64,000 nt of DNA from Thermomonas sp. HDW16 (GCF_011302915.1 NZ_CP049872.1:1798001-1862000); one strand, 5' to 3'; shown: positions 8,586-18,500, counted from the stretch's first letter. Notes: generated from the sequence alone by a model not told the origin. Numbers and translations are program-made.

Positions 8586-8635
8586 GAAGACCCGATCTCG
8601 CGGGCCGCTAAGTGCCTGGAGGGGATCGGGTCTTC
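8586..8635. repeat. 12-bp perfect inverted repeat in the tRNA-Leu/HExxH-gene gap
   Basis: GAAGACCCGATC at 8586-8597 and GATCGGGTCTTC at 8624-8635 are exact reverse complements around a 26-nt centre. It lies in a 228-bp gene-free stretch (8556-8783) where I see no other feature. It could form a stem-loop in transcripts of either strand or be a site for a dimeric protein; no T-tract follows either arm. Confidence 0.6.
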
Positions 8636-8783
8636 TGTGGCCGGAGCGATTTTCCGCAGCTTCTTGACGATACCGCGAAGTTTTTCTCCGGCAGGTGGAA
8701 ATTACGCCGGCCTCCGTTAGGAAAAAGCTAAGCGCGACGCATTCATTCGACCGTTCGTCGGAACGTCCAGCACGACCCCGAAT

Positions 8784-9245
8784 TCACGGTTTCGGCCAGG
8801 GCCACCAACCGCGTCCGGACAGTGCGTAACGATCCGCCGCGCGCTCGAAGCGATTGCGAACGCCGATGCCGCCGAACAGGAAATACAGCGGCAGGAAAAG
8901 CGGGCCCAGCAGCATGTATTGGTAGACGTGCGCGCGTTCGTGGTCGCCAAGGATGATGCGTGGTTCCTGGCGATGGCCGGCACGATGCGCATAGGTCACA
9001 CAGGGCGAATCCAGCGTATCGCCGGTATGCAGGATCACATTGCCCAGGGTCAGCGCCCCACCCGGGCCCCATGGCACGCTGTGGAAAACGATGGCGAATT
9101 CGCGCGCACTCACGTGCGCATGCGCGCCCGCCGCCATGCTGAATGCCCCTGCGAGCAGTCCAAGCACGGTGTTCGGCAAAGTCCAGGCAACGCCTATCAC
9201 CTGCACTGCGCGCAACAGCCAGCGTGGCATCGCTTGCGCGTTCAA
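8784..9245 (-). CDS. Hypothetical membrane protein with a HERAH (HExxH) motif
   Basis: The 153-residue product has a hydrophobic N-terminal segment (about residues 10-40) and a second one near residues 109-127. Between them is DHERAHVYQY, which matches the HExxH zinc-binding motif of many metallopeptidases; a third ligand cannot be fixed by eye. I do not recognise a named family. Its ATG overlaps the phaC stop by four bases (ATGA), so it is probably translated with phaC and may act on the PHA granule or membrane, but that is inference from position. Activity as a peptidase is not proven; HExxH also occurs by chance. Confidence 0.65.
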   Translation of the reverse strand: MNAQAMPRWLLRAVQVIGVAWTLPNTVLGLLAGAFSMAAGAHAHVSAREFAIVFHSVPWGPGGALTLGNVILHTGDTLDSPCVTYAHRAGHRQEPRIILGDHERAHVYQYMLLGPLFLPLYFLFGGIGVRNRFERAADRYALSGRGWWPWPKP

Positions 9246-10318
9246 CGCGAACGCTTCGCCAGCCAGTTGTGGATCGTGTCCGGCACTTCCTTCTGCGCAC
9301 GGCCGGACACGTAGATGCCGATGTGACCGCCCTTGAACGATAGCTCGGTGTAATCGTCCGTCCCCGCCAAATCCTTCAGCACGCGCGAGGCATCCGGCGG
9401 CACCAGGTGATCCTGCTCGGCGTAGATGTTCAGCATCGGCATCTCGACCATGCCCAGGTGGACTTCCTCATCGCCAATGCGCACGCCGCCATTGACGAAG
9501 CCGTTGCGCTGGAAGAACTGCGTATTGAATTCGCGGAAGGCTTCACCGGCCTGGTCGGGCGAATCGAATATCCACTTCTCCATGCGCAGGAAATCCTCCA
9601 TCGCCTTCTTGTTGTCGAGGATGTCCACCATGCCCACGTACTTCTGCGCGAACAGCCGCCACGGCTTCAGCATCAGGTAGGTCAGGTTCATCATGTCCGC
9701 CGGGATGTTGCCCAGCGTGTCGACCAGCAGGTCGACGTCGATCTCGCGGTTCCAGTTGGACAGCATGTTGTCGGCGGTGTGGAAATCCACCGGCGTGACC
9801 ATGGTGATCAGGTTGCGCACCTTGCCGGGGTTCAACGCGGCATAGCACAGCGAAAACACACCGCCCTGGCAGATGCCGAGCAGGTTCACCGATTCCTGCT
9901 GATGCGCCTTGCGCAGATGGTCGATGGCACCGCCGATGAAGCGCTGGATGTAGTCCTCGAGCGTCAGGAACTTGTCGCTGCGATCCGGATAGCCCCAGTC
10001 GATGATGTAGACGTCCTGGCCGCGTTCCAGCAGGCCTTTCACCAGCGAGCGGTCGGCCTGCAGGTCGACCATGTAGGGGCGGTTGACCAGCGCGTAGCTG
10101 ACCAGCAACGGCACCTTTGATGTCGCCGGCTTTTCGCCTCGGAAGCGGTACAGCACGGTCTTGCCGTCGCGCCAGACTTCCTCGCGTTCGGTGACGCCGA
10201 AATGCACTTCGTCCATTCCACGCAGGGTGCCGATGCCGGCTTCCAGCTTGCGCTGAAATTTGGCGGCTTCTTCGGCCAGTGCCTCGGCGGTGATGTTGAT
10301 TGGCCCGAATGCATCCAT
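9242..10318 (-). CDS. phaC: Class III poly(3-hydroxyalkanoate) synthase subunit PhaC
   Basis: PhaC polymerises 3-hydroxyacyl-CoA into PHA granules; in class III synthases it works as a complex with PhaE. The 358-residue length fits class III (about 355) rather than class I (about 590). The lipase-like box GICQGG carries the catalytic Cys150; the Asp and His of the triad fit YAEQDH and FKGGHIG in the C-terminal third. phaE lies immediately upstream with one base between the genes, and a HExxH membrane protein overlaps the 3' end. Confidence 0.95.
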   Translation of the reverse strand: MDAFGPINITAEALAEEAAKFQRKLEAGIGTLRGMDEVHFGVTEREEVWRDGKTVLYRFRGEKPATSKVPLLVSYALVNRPYMVDLQADRSLVKGLLERGQDVYIIDWGYPDRSDKFLTLEDYIQRFIGGAIDHLRKAHQQESVNLLGICQGGVFSLCYAALNPGKVRNLITMVTPVDFHTADNMLSNWNREIDVDLLVDTLGNIPADMMNLTYLMLKPWRLFAQKYVGMVDILDNKKAMEDFLRMEKWIFDSPDQAGEAFREFNTQFFQRNGFVNGGVRIGDEEVHLGMVEMPMLNIYAEQDHLVPPDASRVLKDLAGTDDYTELSFKGGHIGIYVSGRAQKEVPDTIHNWLAKRSR

Positions 10319-10319
10319 G

Positions 10320-11396
10320 TCAGCGCTTCCTCGCTACCGGCTTGCGCGCGGCAGACTTCTTCATCGCCTTCTTGGCGGCTTTCTTCGCGACGGGTTTTAT
10401 TGCCTTCCTAGCCACGGGCTTCGCGGCTTTTTTCGCGGCGGGTTTCGCCACTTTCTTCGCGGCCTTTTTCACTGGTTTCGATGCCGACGCAGGTTTCGAT
10501 GCCGGCTTTGGCGCAACCGCATCGCTCGTCTCGGCCCTGCGCTGAATGCGACGCAATTGACGTTCCAGTTCAGCGATCTTGCGGTGCGCACTGTCGAGTT
10601 CGGTGCGGCTTGGCATACCCAGCAGGTTCGCATTCTGTTCGACGATGGCCTGCACGCCTGCGCGCAACTGCATCTGCGCGTTGACCAGTTCGCCATATGC
10701 CTTGCGGTAGTCGGACGACAGGGCGACCTGCGCATACGCTTCTTCGGCAGCATCGACCCAAAGATCGAACAGCGCACGCACGCTGCCCAGCTGGCGGCCC
10801 GGCTCCTCGCGCTCGGCCAGCTTCGATTCGAAACGCGAATACGCATCCTGCGAAGTCTTCGCCATCAGTGCGTTGTAGTTGGCCAGCGCGTCCTGCCAGC
10901 GCAGTTGCGCCTGGGCTAGCGCCTGCAGCCGTTCCTGGTGTTCGCGAGCGAAACCAAACGCCGGCATCCCCAGCGTGCTCGCCGTTTCATTGCGCAGGTT
11001 CTGCAGCCACGGCGCGGCGGCTTCGTTCCATTGTTCGAGGCCTTCCAAACCGGGGCCACGCATGCCTTGGAACAGTCCCTGGAACGGATTGCCGCCCAGC
11101 AGTTGCTGCCACGCCTTGGTCACGTCCTGCGCGCTGTGCTCGCGGCCGCTGAACTGCGCGGCCAGCTGCTGCATCTGCGCGAACCAGTCGCCGCTCTGGC
11201 GGTTGAAATGCCCGAGTACATTGTCGAAGCCGCCCTGCCCGCCGCCCGCCGCCTGCGTCCATGCGCCCAGTGCATCGCGAAACCCCTGCATGCCGGCATC
11301 GGCACCCTGCTGCGGCATCGCGCCGCGCATGGCATCGCCCCATGCGCCCCAGTACTGGCGCGCCAGTGCTTCAAAATCGTTTGAACCCTGAGCCAT
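10320..11396 (-). CDS. phaE: Class III PHA synthase subunit PhaE with lysine/alanine-rich tail
   Basis: PhaE is the regulatory partner that activates PhaC in class III PHA synthases. Most of the 358-residue protein is helical, matching the PhaE family: MAQGSNDFEALARQYWGAW at the start, then a long helical core with a coiled coil around ELERQLRRI. The last 70 or so residues are quite different: a repetitive Lys/Ala/Pro tail (KKAAKK, KPVAKKA) like histone H1 or the PhaF-type phasins that bind DNA. A GGAGG ribosome site lies just before the ATG. It is followed after one base by phaC. The tail suggests nucleoid or granule anchoring, an inference. Confidence 0.9.
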   Translation of the reverse strand: MAQGSNDFEALARQYWGAWGDAMRGAMPQQGADAGMQGFRDALGAWTQAAGGGQGGFDNVLGHFNRQSGDWFAQMQQLAAQFSGREHSAQDVTKAWQQLLGGNPFQGLFQGMRGPGLEGLEQWNEAAAPWLQNLRNETASTLGMPAFGFAREHQERLQALAQAQLRWQDALANYNALMAKTSQDAYSRFESKLAEREEPGRQLGSVRALFDLWVDAAEEAYAQVALSSDYRKAYGELVNAQMQLRAGVQAIVEQNANLLGMPSRTELDSAHRKIAELERQLRRIQRRAETSDAVAPKPASKPASASKPVKKAAKKVAKPAAKKAAKPVARKAIKPVAKKAAKKAMKKSAARKPVARKR

Positions 11397-11411
11397 ATGA
11401 CCTCCGCTGTT

Positions 11412-11434
11412 ACCCGCATGCTAGCAATGCGGGT
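11412..11434 (-). other. Hairpin between pssA and phaE
   Basis: An 8-bp perfect stem (ACCCGCAT / ATGCGGGT) with a 7-nt loop sits 16 bp upstream of the phaE start codon and 24 bp downstream of the preceding gene's stop. It lacks a T-tract. It may be a weak terminator or part of the phaE leader. Confidence 0.4.
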
Positions 11435-11457
11435 GTTGCGTCGCCATTGCAAGAGGC

Positions 11458-12075
11458 TCAGGGTTTCGGAATCCGCAGGGTCTTGCTGATCATCAGCGAG
11501 CCGGACAGCGCGAACACCAAGACCAGCGGATGCAGCTGCCACGGGCCGAGTTGCAGCACACCGAACGGCAACGCGGCACCAATCCAATCATTCCACGCCA
11601 GCCACGCCAGCAGACCGACGATGACTACGCTGGTCGGGATCGGCGTGCCTTCGAAATACTTCACTTTGTCGCCGCCGTCCGCCAGCGTTTCGGCAGTGAC
11701 GTTGTAGCGCGCCAGCCGGCTCACGCCGCAGCCAACGAAGTAACTCAGCACGACCCAGTCCCAACCGCCTTGCAGGCCACAGGCGTAGCCCAGTGCCGCC
11801 GGCGCCACGCCGAAGCTGATGATGTCGGCCAGCGAATCCAGTTCGCGGCCCAGGGTCGATGACACCTTGCGCCAGCGGGCGATGCGGCCGTCCAGCGCGT
11901 CGAAGACGAAGGCCAGCGGGATCATCGCCATGCCGATGTACAGGTAGCGCAGATCGCCGTCCTGCAGGTAACGCATCGCCGCGAAGATCGCGCTGGTGCC
12001 GCAGAAGGCGTTGGCCAGGGTGAACCAGTCGGCGAGATGGAAATCCCGCAACATCGAAAAATGGCGTTGTTTCAT
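11458..12075 (-). CDS. pssA: CDP-alcohol phosphatidyltransferase, probably phosphatidylserine synthase
   Basis: The 205-residue membrane enzyme joins a CDP-diacylglycerol to an alcohol in phospholipid synthesis. The family motif DxxDGxxAR(8)GxxxDxxxD is complete: Asp59, Asp62, Gly63, Ala66, Arg67, Gly76, Asp80, Asp84. Several hydrophobic helices follow. The N-terminus (DFHLADWFTLANAFCG) is typical of CDP-diacylglycerol-serine O-phosphatidyltransferases; another alcohol acceptor cannot be excluded. The start MKQRHF has a GGGAG site upstream; a longer in-frame reading has no such support. It lies between PHA genes on the same strand without obvious functional link. Confidence 0.82.
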   Translation of the reverse strand: MKQRHFSMLRDFHLADWFTLANAFCGTSAIFAAMRYLQDGDLRYLYIGMAMIPLAFVFDALDGRIARWRKVSSTLGRELDSLADIISFGVAPAALGYACGLQGGWDWVVLSYFVGCGVSRLARYNVTAETLADGGDKVKYFEGTPIPTSVVIVGLLAWLAWNDWIGAALPFGVLQLGPWQLHPLVLVFALSGSLMISKTLRIPKP

Positions 12076-12109
12076 GACGGCTCCCCGCTGGAGTCGACAG
12101 ACTGCCAAA

Positions 12110-12126
12110 GCCGGCGTGAAGCCGGC
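12110..12126 (-). terminator. Hairpin after the 3HB-oligomer hydrolase gene
   Basis: GCCGGC, a 5-nt loop and GCCGGC, followed on the minus strand by CTTTGGC, lie 10 bp beyond the hydrolase stop. The stem is short and the T-tract poor. Confidence 0.4.
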
Positions 12127-12136
12127 AAGAGGCAGG

Positions 12137-13936
12137 TCAGCGTGGCATCGCCAGGTTGTCGGTGGCCAGTGGCTTGCCGGCACGCGGAACGGTGGCGATC
12201 ACCGCATCGGCCGGCAACGCACTCTTGCCATCGAGATGCGCATCGACGCGATCCAATGCTGCATACACATACGGCAGCAGCGGCAGGTACACCGCGCCGT
12301 ATTGCGGGAAGCCGAGGAAGGCATCGAAGTGCTGCGCGTTGCGCACCTGCCAGTAGCGCACGTCGCGGCCCGCGGCCTGCGCCATCGCCACGTACGGCGC
12401 GCTGCTGAATGCTTGCGGCACCAGGCCATCATCGGTGCCGTGGATGACCACCACCGACAGGCCTTTGCGCGGCAAGCCTGCACGGGTTTCTTCGATGCCC
12501 TTGCGCACGCGCTGCGCATCCGCGCCATCACCCGTCCACAACGCGCGCAGGCATTGCAGGCCTGTAAGGCCAAGATCGGTCGATGGTTGCGGATCGGCGA
12601 TGCCAACGCCCGCGCCCGGTGGAATACCACTGCCATCGGCGATCCACGCCGCGCGTTCGGCGGTGGTGGCCGCGCGCGTGCTGAAATCCGGATTCATTGC
12701 CGAGTAGCGATAGCCGCAGGGATGCGCATCGTGCGAATAGCGCCCGTAGGCACTGGCATAGCCCACGCCGATCGCGCGCCACAGGTCGAAGGCGACGCTG
12801 ATCGAACCGGCACGCAGGGCCGCATCCGTCCAGCCGGCGGCATGCAGTTTGTCCAATGCATCCTGCTGCCGTGCCTTGAGATCGTTGCCGGACAGCACTC
12901 CTTTGCCGGCCAGTACGGCGCATTTCGCCTCGCTGCCCGGCATCGCCGGGATGCCCAGCGCCGGCAACGCGCAGGGCATGAGCAGCGCGGCTTCGGTGGT
13001 GTAGTCGTACAGGGTGCGTGCGCCGTGGCCTTCGGCCAGCACGTTCGGTTCGGCGGCGACCACGGCATCCAGCCAGTCGTCGCCATCTTCCGCCGCGCGC
13101 AGCACAGCGCCGCCGCCATTGGAAATGCCGACCGCGATCACCCGCGTGTTGGCGAAGGTGAACGGCGCCTGCTGCGGCAATTGTTCGTTGAGCGTGGCCA
13201 GCGCGAACTGCGCAGCCTGCTTCACGTGGCGGCCCCAGTCGGCTTCCGGGTTGTCCTGCGAATGCGCGTGCTTGTAGGCCACGCCACTGCCGGCGACGGG
13301 CGATGGCTTGAATGCGAGTGCGGCATCCGTTGCTGCCACCGTGCCGTCAGCGGCGATGCCCTGCCCGGCATCCAGGTCGAAATAATCGGTGCCTGCGCCC
13401 TTGTCGGTATAGGCCACCGCGCAGCCCTTCGGCAGGCCCCAGGCGCCGGCCACGGCGATCGCGCCGTAGATCCCACGCGAGCCGGAGGAAGCGGTCACCA
13501 CGATGCAGCGCTTGCCGGCATCGAACGCATCCGGCAGCTGCAGCAACACGCGATGCGGCTGCGACGCACCCGGCAATTGCGCGAATGCGCTGAACTCGCG
13601 GCCCGCCACGCTGGCGACGCTGCCGTACAACTCGGCATAGCCACCACCCGGCGCGAGATCGGCGATGCCGCGCCAATTGCTCCACAGGGCGCGACGGCGC
13701 AGTTCCGCGGGCGTCGGGTGTTCGGCATCGGCGAATGCGGGCGGCACCATCGCGCGCAAACCGGCCAGGCCAAGGCCTGCGGTCAGCAGGTCGTCTGTGC
13801 CCCGATGGTCGCTGGCGCGTTGCTGGCTGAACATGGGGGATGTTCCTTTGGCTGCGGGCAGGCCCGCACAGGCGGTCAACAGGGCAAAGCTTGCTGCGAT
13901 CGTGGCGGCGCGGGCGCAATGACGGAGTCTGTTCAT
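12137..13936 (-). CDS. 3-hydroxybutyrate-oligomer hydrolase, lipoprotein
   Basis: The product resembles the D-(-)-3-hydroxybutyrate oligomer hydrolase family, which cleaves short 3HB oligomers released from PHB into monomers. From MNRLRHC it is 599 residues with a lipoprotein signal (LLTAC), so it is probably anchored in the periplasm or outer membrane. The nucleophile fits GISNGGG; the acid and histidine fit HGTDDG and NAQHFDAF in the C-terminal part. An upstream in-frame opening to 14449 is antisense to the 3HB dehydrogenase gene and is not coding. It is divergent from that dehydrogenase across 124 bp, which suggests shared regulation of 3HB use. Confidence 0.88.
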   Translation of the reverse strand: MNRLRHCARAATIAASFALLTACAGLPAAKGTSPMFSQQRASDHRGTDDLLTAGLGLAGLRAMVPPAFADAEHPTPAELRRRALWSNWRGIADLAPGGGYAELYGSVASVAGREFSAFAQLPGASQPHRVLLQLPDAFDAGKRCIVVTASSGSRGIYGAIAVAGAWGLPKGCAVAYTDKGAGTDYFDLDAGQGIAADGTVAATDAALAFKPSPVAGSGVAYKHAHSQDNPEADWGRHVKQAAQFALATLNEQLPQQAPFTFANTRVIAVGISNGGGAVLRAAEDGDDWLDAVVAAEPNVLAEGHGARTLYDYTTEAALLMPCALPALGIPAMPGSEAKCAVLAGKGVLSGNDLKARQQDALDKLHAAGWTDAALRAGSISVAFDLWRAIGVGYASAYGRYSHDAHPCGYRYSAMNPDFSTRAATTAERAAWIADGSGIPPGAGVGIADPQPSTDLGLTGLQCLRALWTGDGADAQRVRKGIEETRAGLPRKGLSVVVIHGTDDGLVPQAFSSAPYVAMAQAAGRDVRYWQVRNAQHFDAFLGFPQYGAVYLPLLPYVYAALDRVDAHLDGKSALPADAVIATVPRAGKPLATDNLAMPR

Positions 13937-14060
13937 GCCCCGACCATACGACGTCATCGCCCGCGCCGCATCGTACCTTCGTACCAGTGCGTGCCCTGAC
14001 ATCGCCGCGCCCGGCCTGCTAGCGTATGCAGTCACTGATGCGACGCAACACGGATCACTC

Positions 14061-14879
14061 ATGAGCGACAACTTCCTGCAAGGCCGCACCGCGCTGGTGA
14101 CCGGCAGCACTTCCGGCATCGGCCTCGCCATCGCCTCCGCATTGGCGGCCGCAGGCGCCAAGGTGGCGATCAATGGGCTGGGCACGCCAGAGCAGATCGC
14201 GGCGGCGATCGCCGAGGTGGACATCGCTGGCAGCGGCAACAGCAGCGACACTCGCCATTTCGGTGCCGACCTGCGCGACCCGGACGCCATCGAGGCGATG
14301 ATGATCGAACTGGCGGCGTGGTCGGAAGGCGGCATCGATATCCTGGTCAACAACGCCGGCATCCAGCATGCAGTGCCGCTGCACGAGATGCCGGTGCAAA
14401 AGTGGAACGACATCATCGCGATCAACCTGTCGTCCGCCTTCCACACCATGCGTGCGGCGATGCCGGCGATGGCGGCGCGCGGCTACGGCCGTGTGGTGAA
14501 TGTCGCCTCGGTGCACGGGCTGGTGGCGTCCAAGGACAAGGCACCGTACGTGGCCAGCAAGTTCGGCATCGTCGGCCTGAGCAAAGTCGCCGCGCTCGAA
14601 TACGCGGCGCAGGGTTCGCGCGATTCCGGTGGCATCACCGTCAACTGCATCTGCCCGGGCTGGGTGGAAACGCCATTGATCGAGCCGCAGATCGAAGCGC
14701 GCATGAATGGCGGTTCCCGCGATGACGGCGTGCGTGCATTGCTGGCCGAGAAACAGCCCAGCCTGCGCATGACCCTGCCCGCCGAAATCGCTGCACTGGC
14801 GGTGTTCCTGTGCCGGCGCGAAGCGCACAACATCACCGGCGCGGCGATGCCGGTGGATGGTGGTTGGACTGCGCAGTAG
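14061..14879 (+). CDS. hbdH: 3-hydroxybutyrate dehydrogenase (SDR family)
   Basis: This short-chain dehydrogenase oxidises D-3-hydroxybutyrate to acetoacetate with NAD, the step after oligomer hydrolysis. The 272-residue product shows the Rossmann motif TGSTSGIG (residues 14-21), NNAG, the catalytic YVASK, and the C-terminal PVDGGW characteristic of 3HB dehydrogenases. I chose MSDNFLQ as start. It is divergent from the 3HB-oligomer hydrolase and is followed after 8 bp by a response regulator gene, so it may be co-transcribed with it. Substrate choice among SDRs is inferred from the overall resemblance and the neighbours. Confidence 0.88.
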   Translation: MSDNFLQGRTALVTGSTSGIGLAIASALAAAGAKVAINGLGTPEQIAAAIAEVDIAGSGNSSDTRHFGADLRDPDAIEAMMIELAAWSEGGIDILVNNAGIQHAVPLHEMPVQKWNDIIAINLSSAFHTMRAAMPAMAARGYGRVVNVASVHGLVASKDKAPYVASKFGIVGLSKVAALEYAAQGSRDSGGITVNCICPGWVETPLIEPQIEARMNGGSRDDGVRALLAEKQPSLRMTLPAEIAALAVFLCRREAHNITGAAMPVDGGWTAQ

Positions 14880-14887
14880 ACGATCCG

Positions 14888-15553
14888 ATGCCTTCGCTGC
14901 TCATCGCCGACGATCACCCGCTGTTCCGCGCCGCGCTGCGGCAGGCGGCACGCGATGCGCTGGGCGATGTGGAATTGTTCGAAGCAGGCAGCCTTGAAAC
15001 CGTGCTGGCAACGCTGGATGCGCAACCGCAGGTCGATCTCGTGCTGCTCGACCTGCACATGCCCGGCAACCATGGGCTTGCCGGTTTAGCGGCGGTGCGT
15101 GCGCAGCATCCGGGCGTGGCGGTGATCGTGGTCTCCGCCAACGATGATCCCCGTGTGATCCGGCGCGCGCTCGACCATGGCGCTGCCGGTTACTTGCCGA
15201 AAAGCGCCGGTCTCGACGACCTGCGCGACGCGATCCGCAGCGTGCTGGCCTGCGACACCTGGTTGCCGCCTGCCTTGCGCGCATCAGTCACCCGCGCGCA
15301 GAGCTCACCGAACGATGCAGCGCTGGCCGCGCGCCTGGCCAGCCTGTCTCCACAGCAGTTCCGGGTGCTTGCACTGGTTGCCGAAGGTCTGCTCAACAAG
15401 CAGATCGCCGATCGCCTCGACGTGCAAGAACGCACGGTGAAGGCGCACTTGACTGCGATCTTCGAACGTTTGGGAGTGCGCAACCGCACGCAGGCGGGCG
15501 TTGTGTTGCGGGAACTGGAGCTTTCGGATCCAGCGCGACAGATGGAGGCTTAA
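14888..15553 (+). CDS. LuxR/NarL-type response regulator, CrbR/ErdR-like
   Basis: The 221-residue regulator has a receiver domain (residues 1-120) with acidic pair Asp8-Asp9, phosphoacceptor Asp55 in LLDLHMPG and the conserved lysine in GYLPKSAG. A LuxR-type helix-turn-helix follows (about 150-215, LNKQIADRLDVQERTVKAHL). Its partner is the convergent hybrid kinase gene; the two overlap tail to tail by four bases. The pair resembles CrbS/CrbR (MxtR/ErdR), which controls acetate assimilation in Vibrio and Pseudomonas. With hbdH only 8 bp upstream, a role in C2/C4 carbon use is a reasonable guess. Confidence 0.85.
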   Translation: MPSLLIADDHPLFRAALRQAARDALGDVELFEAGSLETVLATLDAQPQVDLVLLDLHMPGNHGLAGLAAVRAQHPGVAVIVVSANDDPRVIRRALDHGAAGYLPKSAGLDDLRDAIRSVLACDTWLPPALRASVTRAQSSPNDAALAARLASLSPQQFRVLALVAEGLLNKQIADRLDVQERTVKAHLTAIFERLGVRNRTQAGVVLRELELSDPARQMEA

Positions 15554-18500
15554 CCCGCAGCTCGCGCCGCCAGCATGCGGTCCAGCACCGATTTCAACGC
15601 AAGCGGCCGCAACGGCTTCATCAACAGAGGCAGTCCTGCCTCCTGTGCGGCAACACGCACGGCGCCGGTCTGGTCGGCACTGAGGATCATGCACGGCACC
15701 TGGCCGAAACGCCCTGCAAGGCGTGCATGCAAGGCGACGCCATCGTCGCCGGCATCGAGGTGGTAGTCGAATATCCACAGTGCGCAAGCCGATACTTCGA
15801 GCACAGCCGCCGCGGCGTCGCCATCACCTACAGCAAACACTTCGCAACCCCAACCACGCAACACGCCGGCAAGTGCATCCAGCGACTGCGTTTCGTTGTC
15901 GACAATCAGCACGCGCAGGCCGGCCACCCCACGTTGCGATGACGACAGCGGCTGGGCCGCACTGACGCGTGCCACCTCGATGGCGAACATGCTGCCGCGT
16001 CCCGGTTGGCTGCGTAGCTGGATGGCGGAACCGAGCAGGTTCGCAATGCGCTTGGCGATGGCAAGCCCCAGGCCGAGTCCCTGCCCGGGCGCATCGTCGC
16101 CACGGCGGAACTCTTCGAAGATCGCCTCGCGTTGACCGTCGTCGATACCGGGGCCGGTGTCGTGCACTTCGATGCGCAAGGTATCGCCATGCCGGCGCGC
16201 GCCCAGCAACACGCTGCCGGATTCTGTGTAGCGCAACGCATTCGCCAGGAAATTCTGCAGCACCCGCCGCAGCAGCTGTGGATCGCTGCGCACCCATGCA
16301 CGGGTCGGCACGAAACGCAGGCGCAGCCCGCGCTCGGCGGCAATCACGCCGAATTGTGCGACCAGCGGCTCCAGCACGTCGCCCAGCGGGAATGCGCGCG
16401 GCTCCGGCACCAACCCGCCTGCTTCCAGCCGCGACATGTCCAGCAACGTCGTCAACAGGTCTGTCGTGGAATCCAGTGCACCTCCGATTTGCATCGCAAG
16501 CTCGCGCTGCTCGCCTTCGCCACGCTGCTGCAGAGTGGCGGCGAACAGGTGCGCGGCATGCAGCGGCTGCAGCAGGTCATGGCCGATGGCGGCAAGGAAG
16601 CGGCTTTTCGCATCGTTGGCGTGTTCGGCTTCACGCTTGGCGGATTCCAATAACGCGGTGCGTTCTTCGACGCGCTGCTCCAGCGTTTCGTTGATGCGCT
16701 TCAGCCCGGTTTCCGCTTCGCGGAATGCGGTGACATCGGTGAAGGTGGCGACGAAGCCGCCACCGGGCATCGGGTTGCCGCGGATTTCGATGATGCTGCC
16801 GTCCGGGAACACGCGCTCGGACAGGTGCGAGGTGCCGGTGCGCATGTGTTCGAGACGACGGTGCAGCGCGTCGTCCTGGCGGTCGATCCCGGCCACTTCG
16901 CGCAAGGCCCATGCCGAAGCCTCGGCGATGGGCAGGCCCACCCGCAGCATGCCCGGTGGGAAACCGAACAGCTCCGCGTAGCGGCGGTTCCACGCAACCA
17001 GCCGCAGTTCGGCATCGACCACGCTGATGCCCTGCGACATGTTCTCCAGCGCCGCTTCCAGCAGCCGCTGGTTGAAGCGGAGGTCCTGGCTGGCCTCATC
17101 GACGATCGCCGCCACGGTTTCCAGATCCGCACCACGCCGGTCGGCATCCACGGTGTCGCGCCGCGCGGCATCCAGCAACAGGCGCGCGGATGCACTGCCG
17201 AGGATCGCCGCCAATTCGTGTTCCAGCCGCGATTCGATTGCCGCAGGCACCGGCCCGTTCGCCGGCGCGTTGCGCAACAGCTCATCCACGCGTTGCTGCG
17301 GCAGGAAGCGCCGCCCCGCGCTGCGCAGGGTCTGCAGGTCGGAGCCACGCGCCTCGCGGCGGCGCGGCGCGCTGTGGATTCCCGCAACCAACAGCGTGAC
17401 CACGCTGCCGACGAACAGGCTCACGCCCACTGCGCGCCCCAACCGGCTCCATCCGGTGAGGCCAAACAAGGCCTCCGGCGCCAACCAATGCTGGCCGAAC
17501 GGACCGGCGTGCAACCACGCGGGATCGGTGCCCGTGGTTGCCGCGATCATCGGCACCAGCATCACCCACGACCACGCGGCGAAGCCGGCCAGCACGCCCA
17601 GCGTGGCCGCGCTGGCCGGCGTCTGCGGGCGCCACACGGCGAATGCGAGTGCGGGCGCCAGGGTTGCCAGTGCGGAAAACGACACCGCCCCGACATCGGC
17701 CAAGGCTTCATTGCCGCTGACCAATCGACTGTAGGCCCAGCCCAGCAGCATGATCGCGACGATGCCCACGCGGCGCAGCAGCAGCAGGTCACCGCGGTGG
17801 TCGCCGCGCTCGTCGCCACTGACGCTGCGCGCCCACGCGCCACGCAGCAGGCCCGGCGCGAACCAGTGGTTGCCGATCATCAGGCTCAATGCCAGGGTAC
17901 CGACAATGACCATGCCGGTGGCCGCACTCAGCCCGCCGAGGAAGACCAGCAAGGCGATGCCCTGGTTGTTCTGCGCCAGCGGCAGCGCGAGCGCATACAT
18001 GTCCGAGGGCACGCGATCGCCGAACATCGCCATGCCCGCGCGCGCCAGCGGCAACGCCGGCAATGCGATCAGCAACAGGTACAGTGGGAACTGCCAGCGC
18101 GCGGTGCGCACGTCGGCCTCGTCGCGGCACTCGACCACGCCGACGTGGAACTGGTGCGGCATCAGGAACATCGCCAACGCGCCCAGGATCACCAGTGGCA
18201 CGAAGCCACCCGAGGGCTGCGCGGGCAACGTGCGCATCGCCGCCTCGGGCAGTTCCTGCAGGCCGAACCAGACGAAGCCGCCCAGTGCCAGCATGGCCAG
18301 CAGCTTGAACATCGATTCGAACGCGATCGCCAGCACCAGTCCGCGGTTGTGTTCGGCGGCGCTGGCGCGGCGGGTACCGAACACGATCGCGAACAAGGCC
18401 ATTGCCAGCGCGACATACAGCGCACCATCGCGCCAGACCGGCGGTGCGCCATCGGTGGCGACATCCGGCCCCGCCGTCAGGGTCGAGAAACTCATGGTGA

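Noticed and set aside
8451..8720. Plus-strand open frame over tRNA-Leu and the following gap
   Set aside because: It begins inside the tRNA and crosses its terminator; the translation has no recognisable features.
13937..14449. N-terminal extension of the 3HB-oligomer hydrolase frame
   Set aside because: It lies antisense to the 3HB dehydrogenase and precedes a good lipoprotein signal, so it is not part of the protein.
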